DNA from: Azonexaceae bacterium
GTDB taxonomy: Bacteria > Pseudomonadota > Gammaproteobacteria > Burkholderiales > Rhodocyclaceae
DNA: 14,782 nt
Assembly: GCA_009469685.1 (NCBI GenBank)
Contig: SSTA01000034.1
Location: 1 to 14,782 of the forward strand
Direction: 5' to 3'
Positions 1 to 6,223 of this stretch are shown here, piece by piece. The notes below the pieces were generated by a model that was not told the origin of the DNA, searched no databases, and saw only the letters and a program-made list of their open reading frames with translations. Numbering within the stretch: position 1 is the first letter of the stretch; each line of letters begins with the position of its first letter. The translations under genes were made by a program, and so were the position numbers.

Positions 1-1068
1 ATTGGCTCGCCCTACACTCTGGGGTGGTGTTATTTCACCGACTACCATGCCGGCGCTGCCGAAGCGATTCTGCAGGAACTCCACGGCGTCTTTCCGGGCG
101 TTCAGTGGGTAGGCACCGATGGCGTCGGCGTAGCCGCGAGCGGAATCGAGTACTTCGACGAGCCCGGAATCGTCCTCATGCTCGCAGCGCTGGCGCCAGA
201 GACTTTTCGGCTCTTTTCCGGCCGGCGTCCGCTGGCAGGACAGGAATCCGGTTTTTCGGCCCACACGGCCCTCGTGCACAGTGATGGGACGACTCCAGGA
301 CTGCAGGACTTGATTCGCGAACTGAGTGCCAATACGGCGACCGGCTATCTGTTCGGCGGTCTTTCGTCGGCGCGGCGCAGTCCGGTGCATCTGGCCGAAG
401 GCGTCTTCAGCGGTGGATTGTCGGGCGTCCTCTTCTCGGGCGAAGTGGGATTGATTTCGCGGGTGACGCAAGGTTGTCAGCCCATCGGTCCCGTCCGAAG
501 GATTACATCAGCCCAGGACAACTATGTGCTCACGCTCGACGACCAGCCCGCGCTGGACTCCCTGCTTTCCGACTTGGACCTCGATCCGGATTTGGATGGA
601 GACGAGCTGATCGAGTCCCTGGGGCCCGTCCTGGTCGGCCTTTCGATAGGGGCTGACGATACGCCGCACTGGCCTGGCCAATTCGGGAGCGATACCCAGG
701 TTCGCCATCTCATCGGCGTCGATCCCCGACATCGCGTCCTTGCCGTTGCGGAACACATTGTCGATGGCACCCGCTTGGCCTTCTGCAGCCGCAATCCCGA
801 GTCGGCCAGGGGAGACCTGGTGCGGATCGCCACGGAAATCCGCGACCAGTTGGAAAGCGGCGCGGGTACGGCCCTGGGGGCGCTTTACGTCAGTTGTTCG
901 GGTCGGGGCGGCCCCCATTTCGGAGAGCGTCACGGCGAATTGCGTACCCTGCGGCAGGCGCTGGGGGAGGTGCCGCTGGTGGGATTCTTCGCCGGCGGTG
1001 AAATCGCTCGCGACCGGTTATATGGCTACACCGGCGTGCTGACGGTCTTTACCGGTGAGTCCACATGA
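1..1068 (+). CDS. FIST-domain sensory protein (5' end missing)
   Basis: The reading frame is open from the first base, so the start codon lies outside the window; 355 residues remain. The N-terminal part reads as a FIST_N domain (GWCYFTDYHAG near residue 8, then a long alternating beta/alpha stretch containing YLFGGLSSAR). The C-terminal third is a FIST_C domain, with the hallmark SCSGRGG at about residues 298-304 and GFFAGGEI at about 328-335, followed by a closing TGVLTVFTG strand. FIST domains are proposed ligand-sensing modules, often found with signalling proteins, and the ligand is usually unknown. No kinase, GGDEF or chemotaxis output domain is fused downstream, so this is a stand-alone FIST protein, probably cytoplasmic. 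The family assignment is firm and the function is open. It ends 371 bp before phaB, and the two need not be co-transcribed. Confidence 0.85.
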   Translation: MGSPYTLGWCYFTDYHAGAAEAILQELHGVFPGVQWVGTDGVGVAASGIEYFDEPGIVLMLAALAPETFRLFSGRRPLAGQESGFSAHTALVHSDGTTPGLQDLIRELSANTATGYLFGGLSSARRSPVHLAEGVFSGGLSGVLFSGEVGLISRVTQGCQPIGPVRRITSAQDNYVLTLDDQPALDSLLSDLDLDPDLDGDELIESLGPVLVGLSIGADDTPHWPGQFGSDTQVRHLIGVDPRHRVLAVAEHIVDGTRLAFCSRNPESARGDLVRIATEIRDQLESGAGTALGALYVSCSGRGGPHFGERHGELRTLRQALGEVPLVGFFAGGEIARDRLYGYTGVLTVFTGEST

Positions 1069-1427
1069 GGCTTCTTGGCATCGCCGGTAATTTCTCGGGG
1101 CGGCCAGGCACTCAAGAGGCCAGCCAAGCGACGGTAGGGGTCTAGGCGCGTCAGCGTTGAGCGATGCCGGCCCAGCGGCACCCAACGTCTGCACAGCCGG
1201 GGTGCTTGGGCATAGCCGTCGTGGGTTTGAATCCCGCGCGGTCCTGGGGGGATCCCGAAGCGCATCCTGCCTTGCCCAAAGGAGATATCGCCATCGCCTC
1301 GCACTGGGGGTGAAGAGAGCTTCCGCGCAGGAAATCAGGGCATTGGAAGCGCAACTCTGAGCAGTCGTCGAAGCACCTTGCGCAATACACCGATTCCAGT
1401 ATAGTTCATAATTCAATCCATAATTAC
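1069..1427. other. Gene-poor intergenic region between FIST gene and phaB
   Basis: About 360 bp with no convincing coding sequence. Short open frames occur on both strands, but none has a Shine-Dalgarno sequence or a recognisable protein. Two things can be seen. At 1221-1237 a 5-bp stem with a seven-base TTTGAAT loop resembles a tRNA T-arm, but no matching acceptor, D-arm or anticodon arm was found. The right-hand 50 bp are AT-richer and hold the likely phaB promoter. Confidence 0.6.
1378..1405 (+). promoter_or_regulatory. Probable sigma70 promoter of phaB
   Basis: TTGCGC (1378-1383) and TATAGT (1400-1405) are separated by 16 bp and lie in a locally AT-rich stretch. The -10 matches TATAAT at five of six positions and the -35 at three of six. 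Transcription would start near 1412, leaving a leader of about 28 nt before the phaB start. A second possible -10, CATAAT, lies at 1407-1412. Prediction from sequence only. Confidence 0.45.
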
Positions 1428-1439
1428 AGGAGATTGATC

Positions 1440-2180
1440 ATGAGCCAAAGAGTTGCCTATGTCACCGGCGGAATGGGTGGAATCGGGACTGCCATCTGCC
1501 AACAATTGGCGCGGGAAGGTTTTCGAGTCGTCGCCGGATGCGGTCCGAATTCGTCGCGCAAGAACCGCTGGCTGGCAGAACAGAAGGAACTCGGATTCGA
1601 ATTCGTCGCGTCCGAGGGCAACGTTTCCGAATGGGAAAGTACCAAGGCCGCCTTCGACAAGGTCAAAGCGGAACTGGGGACGGTCAGCGTCCTGGTCAAT
1701 AACGCCGGAATCACCAAGGACGGAGTTTTCAGAAAAATGTCGGTGGAGGATTGGATGGCGGTGATCGCCACCAATTTGAATTCCCTTTTCTTCGTCACCA
1801 AGCAGGTCGTCGACGGCATGCTCGACCAGGGTTGGGGCAGGATCGTCAATATATCGTCCATGAACGGGCAGCGCGGCCAGTTCGGCCAGACCAACTATTC
1901 GACCGCCAAGGCCGGCATGCATGGATTCACGATGTCCCTTGCCCAGGAGGTGGCTAGCAAGGGCGTCACCGTCAATACCGTCTCGCCGGGATATATCGGG
2001 ACGGAGATGGTGCGTGCGATTCGCGAAGATGTGCTGGAAAAAATCGTCTCCACCATACCGGTCAAGCGTCTGGGAAAGCCCGAGGAAATCGCGTCAATCG
2101 TCGGATGGCTTGCCACCGATGCGGCAGGTTTTACGACCGGTGCGAATTTCGCCTGCAATGGCGGCAACTACATGACCTGA
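1440..2180 (+). CDS. phaB: Acetoacetyl-CoA reductase (NADPH), PHB pathway
   Basis: Reduces acetoacetyl-CoA to (R)-3-hydroxybutyryl-CoA with NADPH, the second step of polyhydroxybutyrate synthesis, in the cytoplasm. The product is 246 residues, the same length as Cupriavidus necator PhaB as I recall it, and very similar throughout. It is a classical short-chain dehydrogenase: the glycine-rich TGGMGGIG cofactor loop at residues 9-16, NNAG at 87-90, and the catalytic set Asn112, Ser140, Tyr153 and Lys157 (YSTAK). The ATG at 1440 is chosen because AGGAGA at 1428-1433 sits 6 nt upstream; a TTG two codons earlier falls inside that spacer. No phaA, phaC or phaR is adjacent, so phaB appears as a single transcription unit with its own promoter and a hairpin directly behind its stop. 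Confidence 0.95.
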   Translation: MSQRVAYVTGGMGGIGTAICQQLAREGFRVVAGCGPNSSRKNRWLAEQKELGFEFVASEGNVSEWESTKAAFDKVKAELGTVSVLVNNAGITKDGVFRKMSVEDWMAVIATNLNSLFFVTKQVVDGMLDQGWGRIVNISSMNGQRGQFGQTNYSTAKAGMHGFTMSLAQEVASKGVTVNTVSPGYIGTEMVRAIREDVLEKIVSTIPVKRLGKPEEIASIVGWLATDAAGFTTGANFACNGGNYMT

Positions 2181-2183
2181 TAG

Positions 2184-2224
2184 CCGCAGTCTCCAGAGTT
2201 GCCCCCGGGGCGCAGGAGCTGCGG
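2184..2224. terminator. Terminator-like hairpin between convergent genes
   Basis: CCGCAG (2184-2189) plus CTCC (2191-2194) pair with GGAG (2215-2218) plus CTGCGG (2219-2224), giving a 10-bp stem with one bulged T. The palindrome GCCCCCGGGGC (2201-2211) lies inside. The hairpin fills the 47 bp between the phaB stop (2180) and the minus-strand subunit IV gene stop (2228). It has no T-tract on either side, so it may act as a structured 3' end or a weak bidirectional terminator rather than a textbook Rho-independent one. Confidence 0.5.
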
Positions 2225-2227
2225 GAA

Positions 2228-2521
2228 TCACAGGCTTGCCCAGCGGGCGATCGTGGGGCCGAAGAAGGCTGTGAGCACCAGCGCTGCGGGAGCGATGACG
2301 ATGAAGATCGCCACCAGCCGAGCAACGTAGGGATGGGCAAGGTTGGCTTCGATGAATCGGCGCGCTACGAGGAAACTCTTGATCCAGACCAGCGCGGCGA
2401 CCAACACAGGTAGCCAGGACGCTCCGTGAAACCACTGCCCCAGACCCAGGCTGGCCAGGGTGAGGCCCACCAGGACGAGCCAAGTGACCAGGAGTTCGGA
2501 GTAGTGTTCCCGGGGGGCCAT
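2228..2521 (-). CDS. Subunit IV/NorF-like small membrane protein
   Basis: A 97-residue, three-helix membrane protein: helices at about residues 10-29, 34-51 and 67-89, with a positively charged segment (ARRFIEANLAHPYVAR) between the last two. This is the shape of prokaryotic cytochrome c oxidase subunit IV / NorF-type proteins, which accompany a subunit III-like partner in the cytoplasmic membrane. The ATG at 2521 lies 5 nt after the stop of the subunit III-like gene, so the two are probably translated together. A longer in-frame extension upstream exists but is only the other-frame reading of that gene. NorF-like proteins support nitric oxide reductase or other heme-copper oxidases; which complex this one serves cannot be read here, because no catalytic subunit is nearby. 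Confidence 0.75.
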   Translation of the reverse strand: MAPREHYSELLVTWLVLVGLTLASLGLGQWFHGASWLPVLVAALVWIKSFLVARRFIEANLAHPYVARLVAIFIVIAPAALVLTAFFGPTIARWASL

Positions 2522-2526
2522 GGGGA

Positions 2527-3111
2527 TCAATTGATCACGTAGAACAGCGGAAAAATCACCAGCCAGACGAGGTCTGTGGCGTGCCAGTAGCTTCCCAGGG
2601 CCTCCAGTCCGGCATGCTCTTCGGCGCTGTAGGCGCCCTTCGCGAGGCGGATCAGGACCCAGATCATGCCAAGGATTCCCCACGAGGCATGGACCAGATG
2701 GTTAAAGGTCAGGTAGTAGTAGACCGTGAAGAAAATTCCCGCGCCGCCGTCAATGCCGTGCGCGAGGTTCCAACTGAATTCGAGGGCCTTGGCGACGGGA
2801 TAGCCGAGGGCGACGACGAGGGCAGTGCTCAGGGCCAGGACGGCCTGGCTTCTGCGTTGATTGCGCAGGGCGTTGACCGAGGCCGCGACCAGGAAGCTGC
2901 TGGTCACCATGATGAGGGTAATGACCGTTCCGGCGACGCGCGAGAGGCGCTCGGCCCCCTGCTGGAACGCTTCAGGGAAGTGGGCGCGGGCGATGAAATA
3001 GATGGCGAACATAACCGTGAATTCGACGAATTCACAGGTAATCCCCGCCCAGATTCCCTTGTTGCCAGGAAATCCAGGCATGACGGGGAGGGGTGGGTTG
3101 TGGGCAGGCAT
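2527..3111 (-). CDS. Cytochrome c oxidase subunit III family protein, NorE-like
   Basis: A 194-residue polytopic protein with about five membrane segments (roughly residues 21-43, 60-80, 91-107, 125-156 and 178-193). Family marks are the PGNKGIWAGITCEF segment entering helix 1, with Glu27 and Glu30; FNHLVHASW at about 136-144; and the C-terminal YWHATDLVWLVIFPLFYV typical of subunit III. At about 190 aa it matches stand-alone NorE proteins rather than full seven-helix CoxC. NorE-type proteins are membrane accessories of nitric oxide reductase or related heme-copper enzymes. No norC, norB or coxAB gene is in the window, so the pair is an orphan. The ATG at 3111 has no clear Shine-Dalgarno sequence; Met11 (3081) is an alternative start. 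An FNR-like motif lies about 60 bp upstream. Confidence 0.8.
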   Translation of the reverse strand: MPAHNPPLPVMPGFPGNKGIWAGITCEFVEFTVMFAIYFIARAHFPEAFQQGAERLSRVAGTVITLIMVTSSFLVAASVNALRNQRRSQAVLALSTALVVALGYPVAKALEFSWNLAHGIDGGAGIFFTVYYYLTFNHLVHASWGILGMIWVLIRLAKGAYSAEEHAGLEALGSYWHATDLVWLVIFPLFYVIN

Positions 3112-3170
3112 GGCGACAAGGATTTTTGCCCCAGCATGCCGGGTACACCGTTTTGGCGCTTTGATCCAAC

Positions 3171-3184
3171 TTCAGGAAAATCAA
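3171..3184 (-). promoter_or_regulatory. Possible FNR/DNR-type box upstream of norE-like gene
   Basis: Read on the minus strand, TTGAT-TTTC-CTGAA matches 8 of 10 conserved positions of the FNR-family consensus TTGAT-N4-ATCAA. It sits about 60 bp upstream of the norE-like start. A further ATCAA half-site follows at 3161-3165, so the whole block reads TTGAT-N14-ATCAA. FNR/DNR/NNR regulators commonly control nor genes, which makes the context suggestive, but no good -10 is placed at the ideal distance. Confidence 0.25.
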
Positions 3185-3210
3185 TACCCTATAACCCACA
3201 TGGTCATAAG

Positions 3211-3226
3211 TGTGTAATCTGTCACA
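3211..3226 (+). promoter_or_regulatory. CRP/Vfr-like binding site
   Basis: TGTGT-AATCTG-TCACA matches 9 of 10 core positions of the CRP-type palindrome TGTGA-N6-TCACA. Its centre (3218.5) is 41.5 bp before the transcription start (about 3260) expected from the TATGCT -10 at 3248-3253. That is the classical class II activator position for the downstream 83-aa gene. It is also about 107 bp from the divergent norE-like start codon, so it could affect both directions. Confidence 0.4.
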
Positions 3227-3247
3227 GGCAGGATGCGAAACGCGTTT

Positions 3248-3253
3248 TATGCT
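3248..3253 (+). promoter_or_regulatory. Candidate -10 element for the 83-aa gene cluster
   Basis: TATGCT matches the -10 consensus at four of six positions. There is no recognisable -35 at the normal spacing (CAGGCA lies there), as expected for an activator-dependent promoter with the CRP-like box at -41.5. The leader before the ATG at 3279 would be about 19 nt. Confidence 0.3.
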
Positions 3254-3278
3254 TTCCTCAAACCTAGAAGGAGACGCC

Positions 3279-3530
3279 ATGACGATCAGCGCTAACGTAA
3301 TCCTGTTCAAAGACGAATTCGTTGCCGAACTCAACGACGGACGCCGCCTTGAGCAGTCCGAAATCAAGTCGGTTGCGCTCGCCCTCTACCGGGCGGGAGT
3401 CCGTGCCCATCGCGTCCATTTCGAATGGCGCAACGGCACCTGCATGATCACGGCGGGAAAGCAGGCTGCTCTGCGGGCCGAAATCAATCGCCTTGAGAGA
3501 GAACCCCGCGGCCTCTCGGTGGCCGCCTGA
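3279..3530 (+). CDS. Small conserved-looking protein of unknown function, 83 aa
   Basis: I do not recognise the family. The ATG at 3279 is supported by a strong Shine-Dalgarno sequence, AAGGAG (3268-3273), 5 nt upstream; an in-frame upstream extension lacks this. The protein is soluble, with no signal peptide or membrane helix. It begins with a beta-rich stretch (ISANVILFKDEFVAELNDGR), then a helix (SEIKSVALALYRAGV), another strand pair with HRVHFEWRNGTCMI, and a charged C-terminal helix rich in Arg and Glu. Its stop codon overlaps the proposed CTG start of the next gene (CTGA at 3527-3530), so the two are probably translationally coupled. A CRP-like box and -10 lie just upstream. Confidence 0.75.
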   Translation: MTISANVILFKDEFVAELNDGRRLEQSEIKSVALALYRAGVRAHRVHFEWRNGTCMITAGKQAALRAEINRLEREPRGLSVAA

Positions 3531-4231
3531 AGTTTGCCCGGCAGATCGCGGCCGGAGCACTGCTCTGCTCGCTCTCGTCGTTCAATCCATTGGCAGTTGC
3601 CGCGGACCCGTGTTCCGCGCTCCCGCGAAGCACGATCTCCGTCCAACTGATGGAGTCGGAGGTCGCGACGGACTACCGGCGAAGCTACGCGGCGCTGAAG
3701 GGGATGAGTCATCGCTATGCCGACCCCGGTCTGGCAGTCCTTGGATTGACCACCGGCTTGGCCCAGGCCCGCGCGAAGCTGGCGACCAGCATCCTGAAGG
3801 ACCCGGCCGGACGATGGGAGTGCTCAAGCGTCCAGATTGCAGTGGAGTACGGATTTCAGCCGATCACGGTCTATGTCGGTCGCGAATTTCCCAAGGGAAG
3901 TTGTGGCTTCACGGCAATCCATGACCATGAGATGCGCCATGCAGACACGTATCGCCGCCACGCCCGCGACGTTCGTCCCCAGATCGAGGAGGTACTCCGC
4001 GGGCGCTTTGCCGACGCCGATCCCCTGCGCGGTCCGGTCGGAACGACCCTGCCGCGGCTGCAGCAGGAACTCGACGAACGCTGGCTGCCCTTCCTCAAAC
4101 GCCAGCTGGAGAGTGTCGAAGCTTCGCAACGGGAAATCGACACCCGGGAGGAATACGATCGGGTGGCCGCCAGTTGCGGCGGGGAAATTGCACGCATTCT
4201 GGCAGCGACGCGACCTCGCGGGGGCAATTGA
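3527..4231 (+). CDS. Exported HExxH-motif protein, putative metalloprotease
   Basis: Proposed 234 residues from a CTG codon that overlaps the previous stop (CTGA). In this frame there is no ATG, GTG or TTG between the upstream in-frame stop (3494-3496) and TTG 3590. Starting at CTG restores a complete Sec signal peptide: Lys2 and Arg5, the hydrophobic IAAGALLCSLSSF, then LAVAA before DPC, with cleavage near residue 26. Starting at TTG 3590 would remove nearly all of it. The mature domain contains HDHEMRHADTY at about 132-142, which holds an HExxH zinc-site motif (His134, Glu135, His138). Four cysteines (about 29, 99, 126 and 217) could form two disulfides in the periplasm. A charged, probably helical region covers about 175-215. 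The layout recalls small secreted zincin-like proteins (DUF922-like), but I cannot confirm a family, and protease activity is inferred from the motif alone. Confidence 0.75.
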   Translation: MKFARQIAAGALLCSLSSFNPLAVAADPCSALPRSTISVQLMESEVATDYRRSYAALKGMSHRYADPGLAVLGLTTGLAQARAKLATSILKDPAGRWECSSVQIAVEYGFQPITVYVGREFPKGSCGFTAIHDHEMRHADTYRRHARDVRPQIEEVLRGRFADADPLRGPVGTTLPRLQQELDERWLPFLKRQLESVEASQREIDTREEYDRVAASCGGEIARILAATRPRGGN

Positions 4232-4308
4232 GGGTCCCCTGGCAGGGAAGCGCCGTTGAATCATTGCCGGAACCGGCGATCGGACCCCCTGCTTGGTTGG
4301 AGAATCCC

Positions 4309-5169
4309 TTGACTCCCGATGCCGATCTGGAAGCCCTGGCGGCCTGTTTCGTTCCCGGTCCTGCGGCAGTGCTCACCGGGGCGGGTCTCAGTACTGCCAG
4401 CGGGTTGGCTGCTTACCGCGACGAGAGCGGTGCGTGGCAGCATAGAAAACCGATCCTGCAGAACGAATTTCTGACTGTCGAGGCGACCCGCAGGCGCTAT
4501 TGGACGCGGAGCTATTTCGGCTGGCCGCGCATGGACGAGGCCCTGCCCAACGGGGGGCATCGGGCGCTTGCCACCCTGGAGGCAGCCGGTTGCATGAGCG
4601 GACTGGTGACGCAGAATGTCGACGGTCTGCACGGGAAGGCTGGGAGCCGCTGCGTTGTCGAGCTTCATGGTGCCGTCCGCGACGTGATTTGTCTCGCCTG
4701 CGCAGCCCGCTTTCCCCGCCACGAAGTGCAGGCATGGATCGAAGTCGCCAATCCGGACCTGCGGGAGCATGCTGCCGCCGCCTCTTCCGCGAGGCCAGAC
4801 GGCGATGCGGCTATCGAGGACAGCCTGGGCGCCGATCTAGCCGTTCCGCCATGTCCGGACTGTGGCGGCATCCTCAAACCGGACGTAGTCTTTTTCGGCG
4901 ACAGCGTTCCCCGGGAAAGGTCGCTCGCAGCCGCCACCGCCGTTGACACGGCCGCTTCGCTGATCGTGGTCGGCTCGTCGCTCATGGTGTACTCGGGCTA
5001 TCGCCTCGTCGAGCGCGCCCAAGCCCAGGGCAAGCCGGTGATTGCGATCAATCGCGGCGCGACCCGGGCCGATCCGCTGCTGGCGCTCAAGATCAGTGGC
5101 GATTGCGTAGCGGCCCTCGAGGAACTCTGCGGCCTGCTAGGCTTCATGCCAATGGAGCGACAGCCTTGA
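4309..5169 (+). CDS. Class II (SIRT4-like) sirtuin, NAD-dependent deacylase
   Basis: NAD-dependent protein deacylase/ADP-ribosyltransferase family. With the start used here (286 aa) it shows GAGLSTASG at about 24-32, YRDESGAW, QNVDGLH at 102-108, catalytic His120 in ELHG, zinc cysteines C128/C131 and C182/C185, PDVVFFGD, and the nucleotide-binding GSSLMVYSG near 222. Stretches such as RRYW-x6-GWP and LVTQNVDGLH-x-KAGSR resemble mitochondrial SIRT4, so it is class II rather than CobB-like. The usual SGIPDYR is SGLAAYR here, with Pro-Asp replaced by Ala-Ala, which may affect substrate or NAD handling. No ATG is available. TTG 4309 has GGAGA at 4299-4303, 5 nt upstream; TTG 4228, overlapping the previous stop as TTGA, is the main alternative and would add 27 residues. 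Its 3' end overlaps modC by 26 bp, tail to tail. Confidence 0.9.
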   Translation: MTPDADLEALAACFVPGPAAVLTGAGLSTASGLAAYRDESGAWQHRKPILQNEFLTVEATRRRYWTRSYFGWPRMDEALPNGGHRALATLEAAGCMSGLVTQNVDGLHGKAGSRCVVELHGAVRDVICLACAARFPRHEVQAWIEVANPDLREHAAAASSARPDGDAAIEDSLGADLAVPPCPDCGGILKPDVVFFGDSVPRERSLAAATAVDTAASLIVVGSSLMVYSGYRLVERAQAQGKPVIAINRGATRADPLLALKISGDCVAALEELCGLLGFMPMERQP

Positions 5170-6223
5170 TCTGGGCCCACAGGCGCAACCCGGGTTCTAC
5201 CGCCAGTTCCCGACGTGAACGTTCGGAGATGCGCGCGAGCAGGCGGGACTCGCCGACCTGCAACTGAACCAGCACGTGGCCCGGCTGGTGGGTAGGAGCG
5301 ACGGCAGCGACGGTGGCGGGCAGCAGATTGGTGATGCTGGTCCCTAGGGGGCGTTCCAGGGCGAGACTCACATCCCGGGCGTAGATGCGGCAGCGCAGCC
5401 GGGATCCGGCGGCTTCGGGCCGTTGACCCACGAGCATCCAGCCGCCAGGGAACTCGAGACGGGAGAGATGATCCGGTTCATGGCTGGCGAGCACGGTATC
5501 GAGGACGACGCCGGCATTGTCGGAAAACGTCGCCGGCAGGTCGATCCGCGCCAGGGTTTCGCCCAGGGGGCCGCTGGCGGCGACCCGGCCGCCATCGAGG
5601 AGAACCAGGTGATCGGCGAGGCGCGCAACTTCCCCGGGAGCGTGGCTGACGTAAACGACCGGAATCGACAGTTCCGCGTGCAGTCGTTGCAGATAGGGCA
5701 GGATTTCCCGCTTGCGCTTGAGGTCCAGGGCGGCGAGGGGTTCGTCCATGAGCAGCAGACGGGGGGCGCTGAGGAGTGCCCGAGCGATCGCCACCCGCTG
5801 GCGCTCGCCCCCGGAAAGACCCGCCGGTCGCCGGTCGAGCAGGCCGGCGATACCCAGCAGATCCGCAACCGCGTCGGTCTTGAAGAGCCGGCTTGCGGCC
5901 GGGATGCGGCGCAGCCCGAATTCGACATTCGCCTTCACGGTTAGATGTTCGAACAGGCTCGCTTCCTGAAAGACGTAGCCCAGGGAACGGCGATGGGTAG
6001 GGACGAAGATGCCGCGGGCGTCGTCCTGCCAGATTTCGTCCCCGACCGCGATGTAGCCGCCGGCCGGATGCTCGAGGCCCGCCAGGGCTCTCAGAAACGT
6101 GGTTTTTCCGCAGCCCGAAGGGCCGAAGAGGGCACTGATGCCTTTTCCCGGCAATTCCAGATCCACGTCGAGGGCAAATCCTCCCCGATCAAGGCGAAAG
6201 CGGGCGCGAATGGCTGCGCTCAA
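5144..6223 (-). CDS. modC: Molybdate ABC transporter ATP-binding protein
   Basis: Energises molybdate import with the ModB permease, on the cytoplasmic face of the membrane. The 359 residues include Walker A GPSGCGKT (34-41), Q-loop Gln86 in [10 protein letters not shown], signature LSGGERQRV (136-144), Walker B LLLMDEP (156-162), the switch His194, and a C-terminal Mop/TOBE oxyanion-binding domain (about 290-357, with [11 protein letters not shown]) that separates ModC from other importer ATPases. The start is TTG at 6223, overlapping the modB stop as TTGA, with GGAG nine nt upstream (6233-6236). A much longer in-frame extension upstream is only the other-frame reading of modB. Its stop lies inside the 3' end of the convergent sirtuin gene. 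Family identity is firm; tungstate as substrate cannot be excluded. Confidence 0.93.
   Translation of the reverse strand: MSAAIRARFRLDRGGFALDVDLELPGKGISALFGPSGCGKTTFLRALAGLEHPAGGYIAVGDEIWQDDARGIFVPTHRRSLGYVFQEASLFEHLTVKANVEFGLRRIPAASRLFKTDAVADLLGIAGLLDRRPAGLSGGERQRVAIARALLSAPRLLLMDEPLAALDLKRKREILPYLQRLHAELSIPVVYVSHAPGEVARLADHLVLLDGGRVAASGPLGETLARIDLPATFSDNAGVVLDTVLASHEPDHLSRLEFPGGWMLVGQRPEAAGSRLRCRIYARDVSLALERPLGTSITNLLPATVAAVAPTHQPGHVLVQLQVGESRLLARISERSRRELAVEPGLRLWAQIKAVAPLA

Noticed and set aside
1221..1237. tRNA T-arm-like motif (5-bp stem, TTTGAAT loop) between the FIST gene and phaB
   Set aside because: No matching acceptor stem, D-arm or anticodon arm can be found at the right distances, and the conserved C of the T-loop is T. 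At most a degenerate remnant; probably chance.
3161..3184. TTGAT...ATCAA palindrome read as one FNR site
   Set aside because: The arms are 14 bp apart instead of 4, so it cannot be a single FNR site. Only the degenerate N4 match inside it was kept, at low confidence.
2581..3267. A 228-codon plus-strand frame across the NorE-like gene
   Set aside because: Antisense shadow: no domain, an Asp/Gly/Glu-rich composition, and opposite a clear membrane protein.
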